Shown piece by piece: positions 27,222 through 35,907 of a DNA stretch of 64,000 nt. Positions within the stretch are counted from its first letter, which is position 1. Every line of letters starts with the position of its first letter. Under the pieces are notes generated by a model, which was not told the origin of the DNA, did no database searches, and saw nothing but the letters and a program-made list of their open reading frames with translations. Source of the stretch: Pseudomonas sp. H1h (GTDB taxonomy: Bacteria > Pseudomonadota > Gammaproteobacteria > Pseudomonadales > Pseudomonadaceae). Made by a program: the position numbers and the translations under genes. The stretch spans positions 62,001-126,000 of the forward strand of contig NZ_AYMJ01000002.1 of assembly GCF_000633255.1 (NCBI RefSeq), read 5' to 3'.

Positions 27222-27896
27222 TCAGGCCACTCCGTTGCGTTTGTCGGGCAATTCACTGATCAGCATGAACAGGCGGAACAGCACCACACTGGTAAACAGT
27301 TGCAGGAAGCTGTGTGCACTGTCGATCAGTACCGCGATCAGCGGATTCTGCGGGTCGGGGTACACCGCCAGCGTCGCGCCCTTGAGCAGCCACAACGGCC
27401 CCATCACGCACAGAATGCACAGCAGGATGCGCCAGAAATGCCCACGGGTCAGGCGCAGGCTTTCCTTCATCGCCTGCAACGGCCCCATGCCGCGCAGCAC
27501 CAGCAGGTATTCAGCGAACGCCAACATCACCATCAACATCAGCCCTGGCAGAAAATACAGGGACAACCCGAGCAGAATCAGCAGCGTATTGAGCGCCGTG
27601 AGCAGGGCGAAGCGCGGCCACAGACGGGCGGACATCGCCAGCAGGTCGAGGGTGCGCGGGGCTTCGCCGCGGGTGCGGGCGTCGAGGAACAGGATCAGCG
27701 CGGCGGTGTACAGCGGGTACACCAGCAGACCGACCACGACGCTGGCGGCGGAGAAGCTGTCCGGGTCGGTGACATGGTCCACCACTTGCTGCAGCGCCGC
27801 TTCGAAGATCACCAGTGGCAGGCACAACTGCACGATGCTGGCCAGATGGCGTTTGAAAAAATACAGAGAGTCACGCAGTACATCGAAGGCATTCAT
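27222..27896 (-). CDS. YciC-family multi-pass membrane protein
   Basis: A 224-residue protein with about five or six hydrophobic helices, beginning MNAFDVLRDSLYFFKRHLASIV. The amphipathic start and the LTRGHFWRILLC region fit the YciC (UPF0259) family of inner-membrane proteins of unknown function. No catalytic motif is seen. It is separated by 74 bases from the downstream EEP-domain gene. Confidence 0.78.
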   Translation of the reverse strand: MNAFDVLRDSLYFFKRHLASIVQLCLPLVIFEAALQQVVDHVTDPDSFSAASVVVGLLVYPLYTAALILFLDARTRGEAPRTLDLLAMSARLWPRFALLTALNTLLILLGLSLYFLPGLMLMVMLAFAEYLLVLRGMGPLQAMKESLRLTRGHFWRILLCILCVMGPLWLLKGATLAVYPDPQNPLIAVLIDSAHSFLQLFTSVVLFRLFMLISELPDKRNGVA

Positions 27897-28074
27897 CAGT
27901 CGGTATCGCAGGTCGAAAACAGTGGCTCACTTTAACCGATGATGCGCGGGCCGACACAAACGTAAACATTCGGTAAAGGTCGTTGAAACATCCTGTCACT
28001 GCCTCCATTACAGAGGAGCGCCTTGTCCACAGTGGACACGGGCAACGTTATCCCCGGCAATCTACGAGGTCGCC

Positions 28075-28830
28075 ATGAACAGCGAAGAGCAAACCCTGAT
28101 CGATGGACTGTTTTCCCGGCTGCAACAGGCCGAAACGGAGGCAGCCCCGCGCGACGCCCAGGCTGAGGCGCGGATCAAGGAACACCTGACCCGCCAGCCG
28201 GCGGCAGGTTATTTCATGACCCAGGCGATTCTGGTGCAAGAGGCGGCCATCAAGAGCCTCGACGAACAGAACAAGCAGCTGACCCAGCAAGTCCAGCAAT
28301 TGCAGGCCGAACTGCAAGCGGCCAAGGCCCAGACTGCGGCCCCGGCGCCAAGCGGCGGCGGTGGTTTCCTGTCCAGCATCTTCGGTGGCAGCTCGCGTCC
28401 GGCGCCGACCCAGAGCGCTCCGGCTTCTACTGGCGGCTGGCGTGAACCGGCACCGCAGCAGAACTACGCTGCGCCACCGGCACAACCGAACTATGCCGCG
28501 CCACCGCCCAACTACGCGCAACAAGCAGCCCCGGCAGCGGGCAGCAGCTTCCTCGGCGGCGCCCTGAAAACTGCCGCTGGCGTGGCCGGTGGCGTGATGC
28601 TGGCACAAGGCATCAGCAGCTTGTTCCATCACAACCAGCAGCCTGAAGAAATCGTTGAAGTGATCAAGGAAGAGCCGGCGCAAGTGGCTGACCAGAGCAC
28701 CAACGACTGGGGCAACGACCAGCGTATGGCCGGCAACGACAGCTTCGGTAACGATCAGGGTGGTCTCGCCGACACCGATTACAGCGACGACAACTCGTCG
28801 TTCTTCGATGACGACGATTCCTTCGTCTGA
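28075..28830 (+). CDS. DUF2076 family protein
   Basis: A 251-residue protein starting MNSEEQTLIDGLFSRLQQAE, the conserved opening of DUF2076. Residues about 60-85 form a Gln/Leu-rich coiled coil. A Pro/Ala/Gln/Asn-rich linker follows, with repeated NYAAPP units (about 125-150). A Gly/Ala-rich hydrophobic segment (GGALKTAAGVAGGVMLAQGISSLF) and a strongly acidic tail ending DDDDSFV complete it. Its role is unknown; the family has been called periplasmic ligand-binding sensor-like, but there is no signal peptide here. Confidence 0.85.
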   Translation: MNSEEQTLIDGLFSRLQQAETEAAPRDAQAEARIKEHLTRQPAAGYFMTQAILVQEAAIKSLDEQNKQLTQQVQQLQAELQAAKAQTAAPAPSGGGGFLSSIFGGSSRPAPTQSAPASTGGWREPAPQQNYAAPPAQPNYAAPPPNYAQQAAPAAGSSFLGGALKTAAGVAGGVMLAQGISSLFHHNQQPEEIVEVIKEEPAQVADQSTNDWGNDQRMAGNDSFGNDQGGLADTDYSDDNSSFFDDDDSFV

Positions 28831-28853
28831 CTGATCAGCCGCCCGTACCAACC

Positions 28854-28883
28854 TGTGGCGAGGGGATACATCCCCTCGCCACA
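28854..28883. repeat. Perfect 14-bp-arm palindrome, non-REP type
   Basis: TGTGGCGAGGGGAT-ac-ATCCCCTCGCCACA is a perfect inverted repeat 24 bases after the DUF2076 stop. Its arms match the ends of the larger element at 53373-53507, so it looks like a minimal copy of the same family. It could also serve as a 3' hairpin for the DUF2076 mRNA. Confidence 0.8.
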
Positions 28884-29011
28884 ATCCACCATCCGTCCGG
28901 AGTGGTGGGTTGATTATTCGCGCCACCTTCCTGTGGACTGGCATACTGGGCGCCTTTTTCGGGCCTGGCGCCTGATCCCGCTTCGTGCGCTATGCGCTCA
29001 CAGGAATCCCG

Positions 29012-29491
29012 GTGAAAAAAATCGCAGTGTTCGCCGACGTGCAGAACCTCTACTACACCGTGCGTCAGGCCTATGGTTGTCACTTCAACTACGCCGCATT
29101 GTGGGCAGACATCAGCAAGGACGGGCAGATCGTCGAGGCCTACGCCTATGCGATCGACCGTGGTGACAGCAAACAGCAGCAGTTCCAGCAGATCCTGCGC
29201 AACCTTGGCTTCACCGTGAAGCTCAAGCCCTATATCCAGCGCAGCGACGGCTCCGCGAAGGGTGACTGGGACGTGGGCATCACCCTCGACATCATGGACG
29301 CGGCCGACCATGTCGACGAAATCGTCCTGGCCTCCGGTGACGGTGACTTCGACATGCTGCTCGAACGCATCATCAGCAAACACGGCGTACAGGCAGTGGC
29401 CTACGGCGTACCCGGCCTGACCGCCAATTCGCTGATCCGCGCCGCCAGCCGTTACGTGCCGATCGAAGGCGCGTTGTTGTTGAAGAATTAA
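29012..29491 (+). CDS. NYN-domain (PIN-like) putative RNase
   Basis: A 159-residue protein covering a NYN/LabA-type domain (DUF88). Acidic residues expected for a PIN-fold nuclease are present: FADVQNLYY near the start, KGDWDVGITLDIM in the middle and ASGDGDFDML after it. NYN domains cleave RNA in several systems; activity here is inferred. The GTG start at 29012 follows CAGGAA. A DEDDh exonuclease follows 41 bases downstream on the same strand, which suggests a linked nucleic-acid-processing role. Confidence 0.85.
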   Translation: MKKIAVFADVQNLYYTVRQAYGCHFNYAALWADISKDGQIVEAYAYAIDRGDSKQQQFQQILRNLGFTVKLKPYIQRSDGSAKGDWDVGITLDIMDAADHVDEIVLASGDGDFDMLLERIISKHGVQAVAYGVPGLTANSLIRAASRYVPIEGALLLKN

Positions 29492-29532
29492 GCTGTTACT
29501 GAAGAATTGATTTGTACGGAGTTGAACCCGGT

Positions 29533-30138
29533 TTGGAACGCATTGCAGTCATCGACTTTGAAACCACCGGCCTGTCGCCGAACAGCAGCTGCCGCGCCAC
29601 GGAAATCGCCGTGGTCATGCTGGAAAACGGGCGCATCGTCGAGCGTTACCAGAGCCTGATGAACGCGGGTGTACGCGTCCCGGCCTTCATCGAACAACTG
29701 ACCGGTATCAGCAACGCCATGCTGCGCACCGCACCCTCGGCCGAGCGGGTAATGGAGGAGGTCAACGAATTCGTCGGCTGCACGCCGCTGGTCGCGCATA
29801 ACGCATCGTTCGACCAGAAGTTCTGGGACTTCGAGCTTGGGCGGATCAAACGGACCCGTCTGCAGAATTTTGCCTGCTCGCTGTTGTTGGCGCGCCGCCT
29901 GATGCCAGCGGCGCCGAATCACAAGCTCGGTACTCTCACTGCATTCGCCAGCCTGCCGCACACCGGTCAGGCGCACAGGGCGATGGCGGATGCGGAGATG
30001 GCGGCCAATCTGATGGCGCATCTGGCGCAAGAGTTGCGGCACAAGCATGGGGTGCGTGAGCTGAACCACGACCTGCTGTGCAAACTGCAAAAAGTCCCGG
30101 CAGCCAAAGTCAGCGAGCACCTGCAGCGCTACCGCTGA
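29533..30138 (+). CDS. DEDDh-type 3'-5' exonuclease (DnaQ-like)
   Basis: A compact exonuclease-domain protein of about 201 residues. The DEDDh residues are visible: D and E in IDFETTGLSP, D in HNASFDQKFW, and H and D in HRAMADAEMAANLMAHL. It lacks any polymerase, beta-clamp or helicase module, so it is a stand-alone member. The TTG at 29533 lies 11 bases after GGAG and places the motif near the N-terminus; a TTG at 29512 would add seven residues. It follows the NYN-domain gene. Confidence 0.85.
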   Translation: MERIAVIDFETTGLSPNSSCRATEIAVVMLENGRIVERYQSLMNAGVRVPAFIEQLTGISNAMLRTAPSAERVMEEVNEFVGCTPLVAHNASFDQKFWDFELGRIKRTRLQNFACSLLLARRLMPAAPNHKLGTLTAFASLPHTGQAHRAMADAEMAANLMAHLAQELRHKHGVRELNHDLLCKLQKVPAAKVSEHLQRYR

Positions 30139-30162
30139 TCCCGAACCCAACACAAAATCCCC

Positions 30163-30252
30163 TGTGGGAGCGGGCTTGCTCGCGAAAGCGGTGTGTCATT
30201 CGGCAAATATGTTGTCTGACACTCCCTCTTCGCGAGCAAGCCCGCTCCCACA
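30163..30252. repeat. REPIN between convergent exonuclease and Lrp genes
   Basis: TGTGGGAGCGGGCTTGCTCG at 30163 is paired with inverted TTCGCGAGCAAGCCCGCTCC at 30229. The spacer contains GTGTGTCATT and TGTCTGACAC partial arms. Confidence 0.88.
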
Positions 30253-30274
30253 TTTGGATCGTCTGAGTGCCTGA

Positions 30275-30727
30275 TTACTTGCCGTTGTTCTCGATGAGCC
30301 CCAGCGGCACGCGTTTCTCGATCGCGCTCGACAGCACAATCGAAGTCTTGCTGAAGCCGAACTTCGCCACGCGGTTGATCAGCTCTTCCAGCTCCGGCAT
30401 CGAGCCCACCGCGCCCTTCATCATCACGCACGGATCGCCCGTCACTCGAAAGCACTCGGTCAGTTGCGGAATTTTCACCAGTTCGTCGTAGACCTTCTGA
30501 CTGCCGTTCTGGTGCAGGCGCAATTCGATCATGCACTGGATCGGCAAGCCGATTTTCGACAGGTCGATGTTCGCCTGATACCCGGTGATCACCCCGCACG
30601 CCTCAAGCTTGGCCACGCGCTCGGCCACAGCCGGAGCCGAAAGGTTCACCTTGCGCGCGAGGTCGGCGTAGGACGCGCGACCGTTTTCCAACAGGGCGCT
30701 GAGCAGCATGCGGTCGTATTTGTCCAA
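30275..30727 (-). CDS. Lrp/AsnC-family transcriptional regulator
   Basis: A 150-residue regulator: winged HTH (ASYADLARKVNLSAPAVAERVAKLEACGVI), then a RAM domain with CFRVTGDPCVMMKGAVGS. It is divergent from an EamA-type exporter. This arrangement, Lrp-family regulator beside a small-molecule exporter, is common for amino-acid-responsive export. The intergenic region (30728-30890) includes AT-rich AGGTTTTGTAACTTATTTTTGC, a likely promoter and operator region. Confidence 0.92.
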   Translation of the reverse strand: MDKYDRMLLSALLENGRASYADLARKVNLSAPAVAERVAKLEACGVITGYQANIDLSKIGLPIQCMIELRLHQNGSQKVYDELVKIPQLTECFRVTGDPCVMMKGAVGSMPELEELINRVAKFGFSKTSIVLSSAIEKRVPLGLIENNGK

Positions 30728-30890
30728 GACCAGACTCCTGAAATTGCCAGACTTTCGAAATCACGGTTTATCCCGATGATCTCCGTTATTTCAAAAGTGT
30801 ACCGGCGCTATAAACAGGTTTTGTAACTTATTTTTGCTCGCAGGCCTTTCTAGAATAATCCACACCCTGCCTCTGACCGTCGAGCTGCCC

Positions 30891-31832
30891 ATGCCTGCCT
30901 TGCGCCGTTTTTCCTTGCCGTTGATCGCCGCGTTTTTCGCGCTGTACGTGATATGGGGGTCGACCTACCTGGTGATTCGCATTGGCGTCGAATACTGGCC
31001 GCCGCTGATGCTCGGCGGGGTACGCTTTGTGATTGCTGGCAGCCTGATGTACGCCTTCCTGCGCTGGCGCGGGGCACCGGCGCCGACGTGGGCGCAGTGG
31101 AAAGCGGCGGGGATCATCGGGATTTTGCTGCTCAGCTTCGGTAACGGCGCGGTCAGCGTGGCCGAGCACACGGGCGTGGCTTCCGGCGTGGCGGCACTGG
31201 CGGTGGCGACGGTGCCGTTGTTCACCTTGCTGTGCGGGTATTTCTGGGGTGCGCGCAACACTCGACTGGAATGGGCCGGGGTAGCGTTGGGGATTATCGG
31301 CATCGCCATGCTCAACATGGGCTCCAACCTGCAATCGAGCCCGATGGGCGCGGCGCTGCTGATTTTTGCGGCGGCGACCTGGGCGTTCGGCTCGGTGTGG
31401 AGTAAACACCTGCCGCTGCCGCAAGGGGCGATGGCCAGTGCCGTGGAGATGCTGGTGGGCGGCGTGGTGCTGCTGATCGGCAGCGCGGTGAGCGGAGAAC
31501 ACCTGCAAGCCGTGCCGCCGGTAGAAGGCTGGCTGGCGCTGGCGTACCTGATTTTCTTCGGCTCGATCATCGCCTTCAATTCCTACATGTACCTGCTCAA
31601 GCATGTGCGTCCGGCGGCGGCCACCAGTTATGCCTACGTCAACCCGGCGGTGGCCGTGTTGCTGGGGATCGTGTTTGTCGGTGAGACCATCGGCCTGGAA
31701 GAAGCGCTGGCGATGCTGGTGATCATCAGTGCCGTGGTGCTGATCGGTCTGCCGCAATGGCGGCGCCCCGCGCAGCCACCCGTCGTGGAGGCGCCGAAGA
31801 CAGCCATTCCCGCAGAGCAACGTGTGAATTAG
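30891..31832 (+). CDS. EamA-family drug/metabolite transporter (YedA-like)
   Basis: A 313-residue transporter with about ten helices arranged as two EamA repeats. FALYVIWGSTYLVIRIGVEYWPP is the typical first helix of YedA/RhtA-like exporters. NPAVAVLLGIVFVGETIGLEEALAM closes the second repeat. The divergent Lrp regulator suggests export of an amino acid or a related metabolite. The start at 30891 gives a short cytoplasmic lead before helix 1; the open frame to 30834 was rejected. Confidence 0.9.
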   Translation: MPALRRFSLPLIAAFFALYVIWGSTYLVIRIGVEYWPPLMLGGVRFVIAGSLMYAFLRWRGAPAPTWAQWKAAGIIGILLLSFGNGAVSVAEHTGVASGVAALAVATVPLFTLLCGYFWGARNTRLEWAGVALGIIGIAMLNMGSNLQSSPMGAALLIFAAATWAFGSVWSKHLPLPQGAMASAVEMLVGGVVLLIGSAVSGEHLQAVPPVEGWLALAYLIFFGSIIAFNSYMYLLKHVRPAAATSYAYVNPAVAVLLGIVFVGETIGLEEALAMLVIISAVVLIGLPQWRRPAQPPVVEAPKTAIPAEQRVN

Positions 31833-31897
31833 GGTAAACTGCGCGCAATTGCACTCTTGTTTTGCGCAACCGCGCTGATTTTTCCTACGGTACTCCC

Positions 31898-33238
31898 ATG
31901 ACTTTCGCCACCCTTGGCCTGATCGAACCCTTGCTGCGCTCCCTCGAGACGCTCGGCTACCAGACTCCAACGCCGGTCCAGGCGCAAGCCATCCCGGCCG
32001 TTCTGGCCGGTCGCGACCTGATGGCTGCGGCCCAGACCGGCACCGGCAAGACCGCCGGTTTCGCCTTGCCGCTGCTGCAGTTGCTGGCCATGGAAGGGCC
32101 GAAAGTCACCGCCAACTCGGTGCGCGCACTGATTCTGGTGCCGACCCGCGAGCTGGCCGAACAGGTTCACGAATCCGTGCGCCAGTACGCTGAAAACCTG
32201 CCGCTGCGCACCTATGCGGTGTACGGCGGCGTGAGCATCAACCCGCAGATGATGAAGCTGCGCGGCGGCGTCGATCTGCTGGTGGCGACGCCGGGGCGTC
32301 TGCTCGACCTGTTCCGCCAGAACGCGCTGAAATTCAATCAGCTGCAAACCCTGGTGCTGGACGAAGCCGACCGCATGCTCGACCTCGGTTTCTCCGAAGA
32401 GCTGGCGAACATCTATCGCGCGCTGCCGAAGAAGCGCCAGACCCTGCTGTTTTCCGCGACGTTCTCCGATGACATCCGCCTGCTGGCCGGGCAGATGCTC
32501 AACGATCCGCTGAGCGTCGAAGTCAGCCCGCGCAACGTTGCAGCCAACACCGTCAAGCAATGGGTGGTGACGGTGGACAAGAAGCGCAAGCCGGAACTGT
32601 TCGTGCACTTGATGCGCAAGAACAAGTGGAAGCAGGTGCTGGTGTTCGCCAAGACCCGCAACGGCGTTGACGCGCTGGTGGAAAAACTCCAGGGCCTGGG
32701 CGTGAATGCCGACGGCATCCATGGCGACAAACCGCAGGCGACCCGCCAGCGTGCGCTGGATCGTTTCAAACTCAGTGAAGTGCAGATTCTGGTGGCCACC
32801 GATGTGGCTGCCCGGGGTCTGGACATCGAAGACCTGCCGCTGGTGGTCAACTTCGACCTGCCGATCGTGGCGGAGGATTACATTCACCGCATCGGTCGTA
32901 CCGGGCGCGCTGGCGCTACGGGCGAGGCGATTTCGCTGGTGTGCGCCGATGAAGTGAACATGCTCTCGGCGATCGAGATGCTCACGCGTCAGACCTTGAA
33001 GCGCCAGAACGAGCCGGACTTCGAACCTGAGCACCGCGTGCCGGATACCGATGCCAGCGGTCAGGTGATCAAAAAGCCGAAGAAACCGAAAAAGCCGAAG
33101 ACCTCCGGCGGCGGTGGCGGCAAGCGCAATCTTGGCAAGTGGGTCGACAGTGGCGATACCCAGGCGCCGGAGCCTTCGATCAAGCCTGTGCGTAAAGTGC
33201 CGGTGTTCAATACCGGGCCGCGTAAGCGCAAACCTTGA
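31898..33238 (+). CDS. rhlE: DEAD-box RNA helicase RhlE
   Basis: A 446-residue DEAD-box helicase. The Q motif is in LGYQTPTPVQAQAIP, motif I AQTGTGKTAG, motif II VLDEADRMLDLGF, motif III SATF, and motif VI HRIGRTGRAGATG. The C-terminus is a basic tail with repeated KKPK units followed by a glycine run. RhlE proteins assist ribosome assembly and RNA turnover, and pseudomonads carry two or more of them. The start at 31898 matches the RhlE opening MTFATLGL; the frame extends to 31862 without support. Confidence 0.95.
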   Translation: MTFATLGLIEPLLRSLETLGYQTPTPVQAQAIPAVLAGRDLMAAAQTGTGKTAGFALPLLQLLAMEGPKVTANSVRALILVPTRELAEQVHESVRQYAENLPLRTYAVYGGVSINPQMMKLRGGVDLLVATPGRLLDLFRQNALKFNQLQTLVLDEADRMLDLGFSEELANIYRALPKKRQTLLFSATFSDDIRLLAGQMLNDPLSVEVSPRNVAANTVKQWVVTVDKKRKPELFVHLMRKNKWKQVLVFAKTRNGVDALVEKLQGLGVNADGIHGDKPQATRQRALDRFKLSEVQILVATDVAARGLDIEDLPLVVNFDLPIVAEDYIHRIGRTGRAGATGEAISLVCADEVNMLSAIEMLTRQTLKRQNEPDFEPEHRVPDTDASGQVIKKPKKPKKPKTSGGGGGKRNLGKWVDSGDTQAPEPSIKPVRKVPVFNTGPRKRKP

Positions 33239-33264
33239 TTTGATGCGGCGTCTGTAAGGACGCC

Positions 33265-33339
33265 TTCGCGAGCAAGCCCGCTCCCACATGGGTCTTCAGT
33301 GAAATGGAGATATCCTGTGGGAGCGGGCTTGCTCGCAAA
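33265..33339. repeat. REPIN, outward-facing, between convergent rhlE and flavoprotein genes
   Basis: TTCGCGAGCAAGCCCGCTCC at 33265 is followed by TGTGGGAGCGGGCTTGCTCG at 33316. The copies are only 27 bases apart, among the shortest spacers in the window. Confidence 0.85.
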
Positions 33340-33355
33340 GGGCGCACCGCAGTCT

Positions 33356-34597
33356 TCAGCCCTTGCGCTGCAACCACTCCAGCAGCCCAAACCCCGCAGT
33401 CCGCCCACTGGCAAAGCACCCTGTGAGCAAATAGCCGCCCGTCGGCGCTTCCCAGTCCAGCATCTCCCCCGCGCAGAACACCCCCGGCAACGCCTTGAGC
33501 ATCAAGCACTCATCCATCGCCTCGAACATCACGCCACCGGCGCTGCTGATCGCTTCGTCCAGCGGACGGGTTTTCACCAGGGTCAACGGCAATGCCTTGA
33601 TCGCCCAGGCCAACAGCGCCGGGTCGGCAAAGGTTGTCGCGTCAGTCAATTCACGCAGCAGCGCCGCTTTCACCCCGTCGATTCCGACCTGACTGTGCAG
33701 ATGCTTGGCCATCGAGCGCGAGCCTCGCGGTTTGCTCAACGCGGCCTGCAATTTATCCACAGGCCGGCCCGGCAGCAGATCGATGTGAACCGTGGCTGAG
33801 CCATGCGCGTTGATCGCCTCGCGAATCGGCGCCGACAGCGCGTAGATCAGGCTGCCTTCAATGCCCGTTGCGGTGATCACGCATTCGCCCAGGCGCGGCA
33901 CATCGTCGTTCAAACCGATAGCGACGTTTTTCAGCGGTGCGCCAGCGAATTTGCTGACAAGCAACTCGCTCCAGGCCTGCACCTCGAAGCCGCAATTACT
34001 CGGCTGCAACGGCGCCAGTTCTACGCCTTTTTGCTCCAGCGGCAGCATCCACGCGCCGTCCGAGCCGAGTCGCGACCAACTGCCGCCGCCGAGGGCGAGC
34101 AGGGTGGCATCGGGTTTGACGGTGATGTCGCCGTCGGGGCCGGCGATGCGCAGTGCGCCGTGTTCATCCCAACCAAGCCAGCGATGGCGGGTGTGGATAA
34201 CCACGCCGCAGTCGCGCAGGCGCTTGAGCCAGGCACGCAGCAACGGGGCGGCTTTCATGTCGGTGGGGAACACCCGACCGGAGCTGCCAATGAAGGTCTC
34301 GATACCGAGGTCGTGAATCCAGCGGCACAACGCATCGGCGTCGAAGGCGCGCAAACAGGGTGCGATTTGCGGTGCGCGTTCGGCATAGCGCGCGAGGAAC
34401 GCCGGGTAGGCTTCGGAATGGGTGATGTTCATGCCGCCGACTCCGGCCAACAGGAACTTGCGCCCCACCGACGGCATGCCGTCGTACAGATCGACGCGCA
34501 CGCCGGCCTGGCTCAGCACTTCGGCGGCCATCAGGCCGGCGGGGCCACCGCCGATGATGGCGACGTGAGCGGGGAGGGGGGCGGATGTCTGGGTCAT
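33356..34597 (-). CDS. HI0933/BaiN-like FAD-dependent flavoprotein
   Basis: A 413-residue flavoprotein with an N-terminal Rossmann motif HVAIIGGGPAGLMAAEVLSQAG. An HI0933-like fold follows: GVGGMNITHSEAY, LALGGGSWSRLGSDGA, and a C-terminal second FAD contact, EAPTGGYLLTGCFASGRTAG. It fits the subgroup curated as TIGR03862-type flavoproteins, of unknown reaction. The start at 34597 is next to the Rossmann motif. A longer frame to 34705 reads through the upstream REPIN and is not real. Confidence 0.87.
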   Translation of the reverse strand: MTQTSAPLPAHVAIIGGGPAGLMAAEVLSQAGVRVDLYDGMPSVGRKFLLAGVGGMNITHSEAYPAFLARYAERAPQIAPCLRAFDADALCRWIHDLGIETFIGSSGRVFPTDMKAAPLLRAWLKRLRDCGVVIHTRHRWLGWDEHGALRIAGPDGDITVKPDATLLALGGGSWSRLGSDGAWMLPLEQKGVELAPLQPSNCGFEVQAWSELLVSKFAGAPLKNVAIGLNDDVPRLGECVITATGIEGSLIYALSAPIREAINAHGSATVHIDLLPGRPVDKLQAALSKPRGSRSMAKHLHSQVGIDGVKAALLRELTDATTFADPALLAWAIKALPLTLVKTRPLDEAISSAGGVMFEAMDECLMLKALPGVFCAGEMLDWEAPTGGYLLTGCFASGRTAGFGLLEWLQRKG

Positions 34598-34890
34598 GGC
34601 GAGCGCTGTGGTATGGCGGGATAAGGCGCGCATTCTAACAGCGCAGATCGATGTGGGAGATCCCTGTGGGAGCGAGCCTGCTCGCGAAAGCGATGGGTCA
34701 GTCACTTTTATGTCGACTGTGCCGACGTCTTCGCGAGCAGGTTCGCTTCCACAGGGAAATCATGGTGGGTTCGGTATCTGGTTAAAAAACAACCATCAAG
34801 CTGTACGCCATGTTCGCTGTGGCCTGTAGTCCCTTTCGCTCAGGTTATCCACAGGCCGTTCCACAGCCATTGTGGGTAACGCAGCACACT
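34598..34890. other. Intergenic region with REPIN, HDAC-like gene / flavoprotein gene
   Basis: This 293-base gap upstream of the flavoprotein contains a REPIN (34665-34753). Its right part carries two TTATCCACAGGCC/TCCACAGCC-like stretches near 34850-34870. One resembles a single DnaA box (TTATCCACA), but it is isolated and has no other origin feature. Confidence 0.5.
34665..34753. repeat. REPIN upstream of flavoprotein gene
   Basis: TGTGGGAGCGAGCCTGCTCG at 34665 is paired with inverted TTCGCGAGCAGGTTCGCTTC at 34730, whose arm carries two changes. Confidence 0.84.
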
Positions 34891-35811
34891 TTAATGACAG
34901 CCCAGTGACTGCCAGACTCGTTGCGCGCTGTGGTGCAGGATGCCGTGGCGGCGGGCGAGGGCGTGGCGATCCTTGCTGTAGCCGCCACCGATGACCCCGA
35001 CCACCGGGATGTCACGGCCCAGACAATGGCGCATCACGCTTTCATCGCGGGCGGCGACACCGGCGTCGGTCAGTTGCAGATAACCGAGGGCGTCGTCCTT
35101 GTGCACATCAACGCCGGCGTCATACAGCACCAGATCCGGTTGATACAGCGGCAGCAGGTAGTTGAGTGTGTCATCCACCACTTTCAGGTAATCGGCATCG
35201 CCCATGCCTTTGGGCAGCGGAATGTCCCAGTCGCTTTCGGCCTTGCGTGCAGGAAAATTCTTTTCACAGTGCAGGGAAACGGTGATCGCCTCTGGCGTGT
35301 CCTGCAGGATTCGCGCGGTGCCGTCGCCCTGATGCACGTCGCAATCGAAGATCAGCACCCGGCTCACCCGACCGCTTTGCAGCAGGTAATGGCTGATGAT
35401 TGCCAGGTCGTTGAAAATGCAGAACCCGGCCGGGTAATCGTAATGGGCGTGGTGTGTACCGCCAGCCAGGTGACAGGCCAGGCCGTGCTCCAAGGCTTTT
35501 TCGGCCGCCAGAATCGAACCGCCGACAGCCCGCACGGTGCGTCGGGCCAGTGCTTCGTTCCATGGCAGGCCGAGGCGCCGCTGGTCTTCGCGGGACAACT
35601 CGCCGCTCATGTAGCGTTCGATATAGCTACGGTCATGGGCGAGGGCGAGGATGTCGTTGGGGCAGATCTCTGGACGCAGCAGATCAGCGTCGCGGGTCAG
35701 GCCGCTGTCGACCAAGTGATCGCGTAGCAAACGGAACTTGTCCATCGGAAAGCGGTGATCCGCCGGAAAGTCGGGGCTGTAGTCTTCGTGGTAGATCAGC
35801 GGCACTGGCAT
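34891..35811 (-). CDS. Histone-deacetylase-family hydrolase
   Basis: A 306-residue zinc amidohydrolase of the HDAC/acetylpolyamine amidohydrolase superfamily. The catalytic His pair is in AGGTHHAHYDYPAGFCIFND. Zinc ligands are in LIFDCDVHQGDGTA and VLYDAGVDVHKDDALG, and the catalytic Tyr is in GGGYSKD. All are present, so the enzyme should be active. Bacterial members deacetylate polyamines, acetoin-related compounds or protein lysines. The neighbourhood does not identify the substrate. Confidence 0.9.
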   Translation of the reverse strand: MPVPLIYHEDYSPDFPADHRFPMDKFRLLRDHLVDSGLTRDADLLRPEICPNDILALAHDRSYIERYMSGELSREDQRRLGLPWNEALARRTVRAVGGSILAAEKALEHGLACHLAGGTHHAHYDYPAGFCIFNDLAIISHYLLQSGRVSRVLIFDCDVHQGDGTARILQDTPEAITVSLHCEKNFPARKAESDWDIPLPKGMGDADYLKVVDDTLNYLLPLYQPDLVLYDAGVDVHKDDALGYLQLTDAGVAARDESVMRHCLGRDIPVVGVIGGGYSKDRHALARRHGILHHSAQRVWQSLGCH

Positions 35812-35907
35812 GGCGATTTCTTATCAGTACTTGGGGTCAGGAACGTAGGAAAGCGTGAAGGATCCTACCAGCGATGTAGACTTGCGGCATGGAAACGGAG
35901 GGGCACG

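Noticed and set aside
26008..27942. 644-codon plus-strand open frame
   Set aside because: It covers two real minus-strand genes (EEP hydrolase and YciC-type) and the REPIN, and its translation has no recognisable domain.
34598..34705. N-terminal extension of the flavoprotein through the REPIN
   Set aside because: The extension encodes the SRAGSLPQG peptide that REPINs produce by chance. The FAD motif starts right after the internal ATG at 34597.
34800..34890. Possible replication origin from TTATCCACA
   Set aside because: Only one DnaA-box-like 9-mer is present, with no AT-rich unwinding region or dnaA gene nearby.
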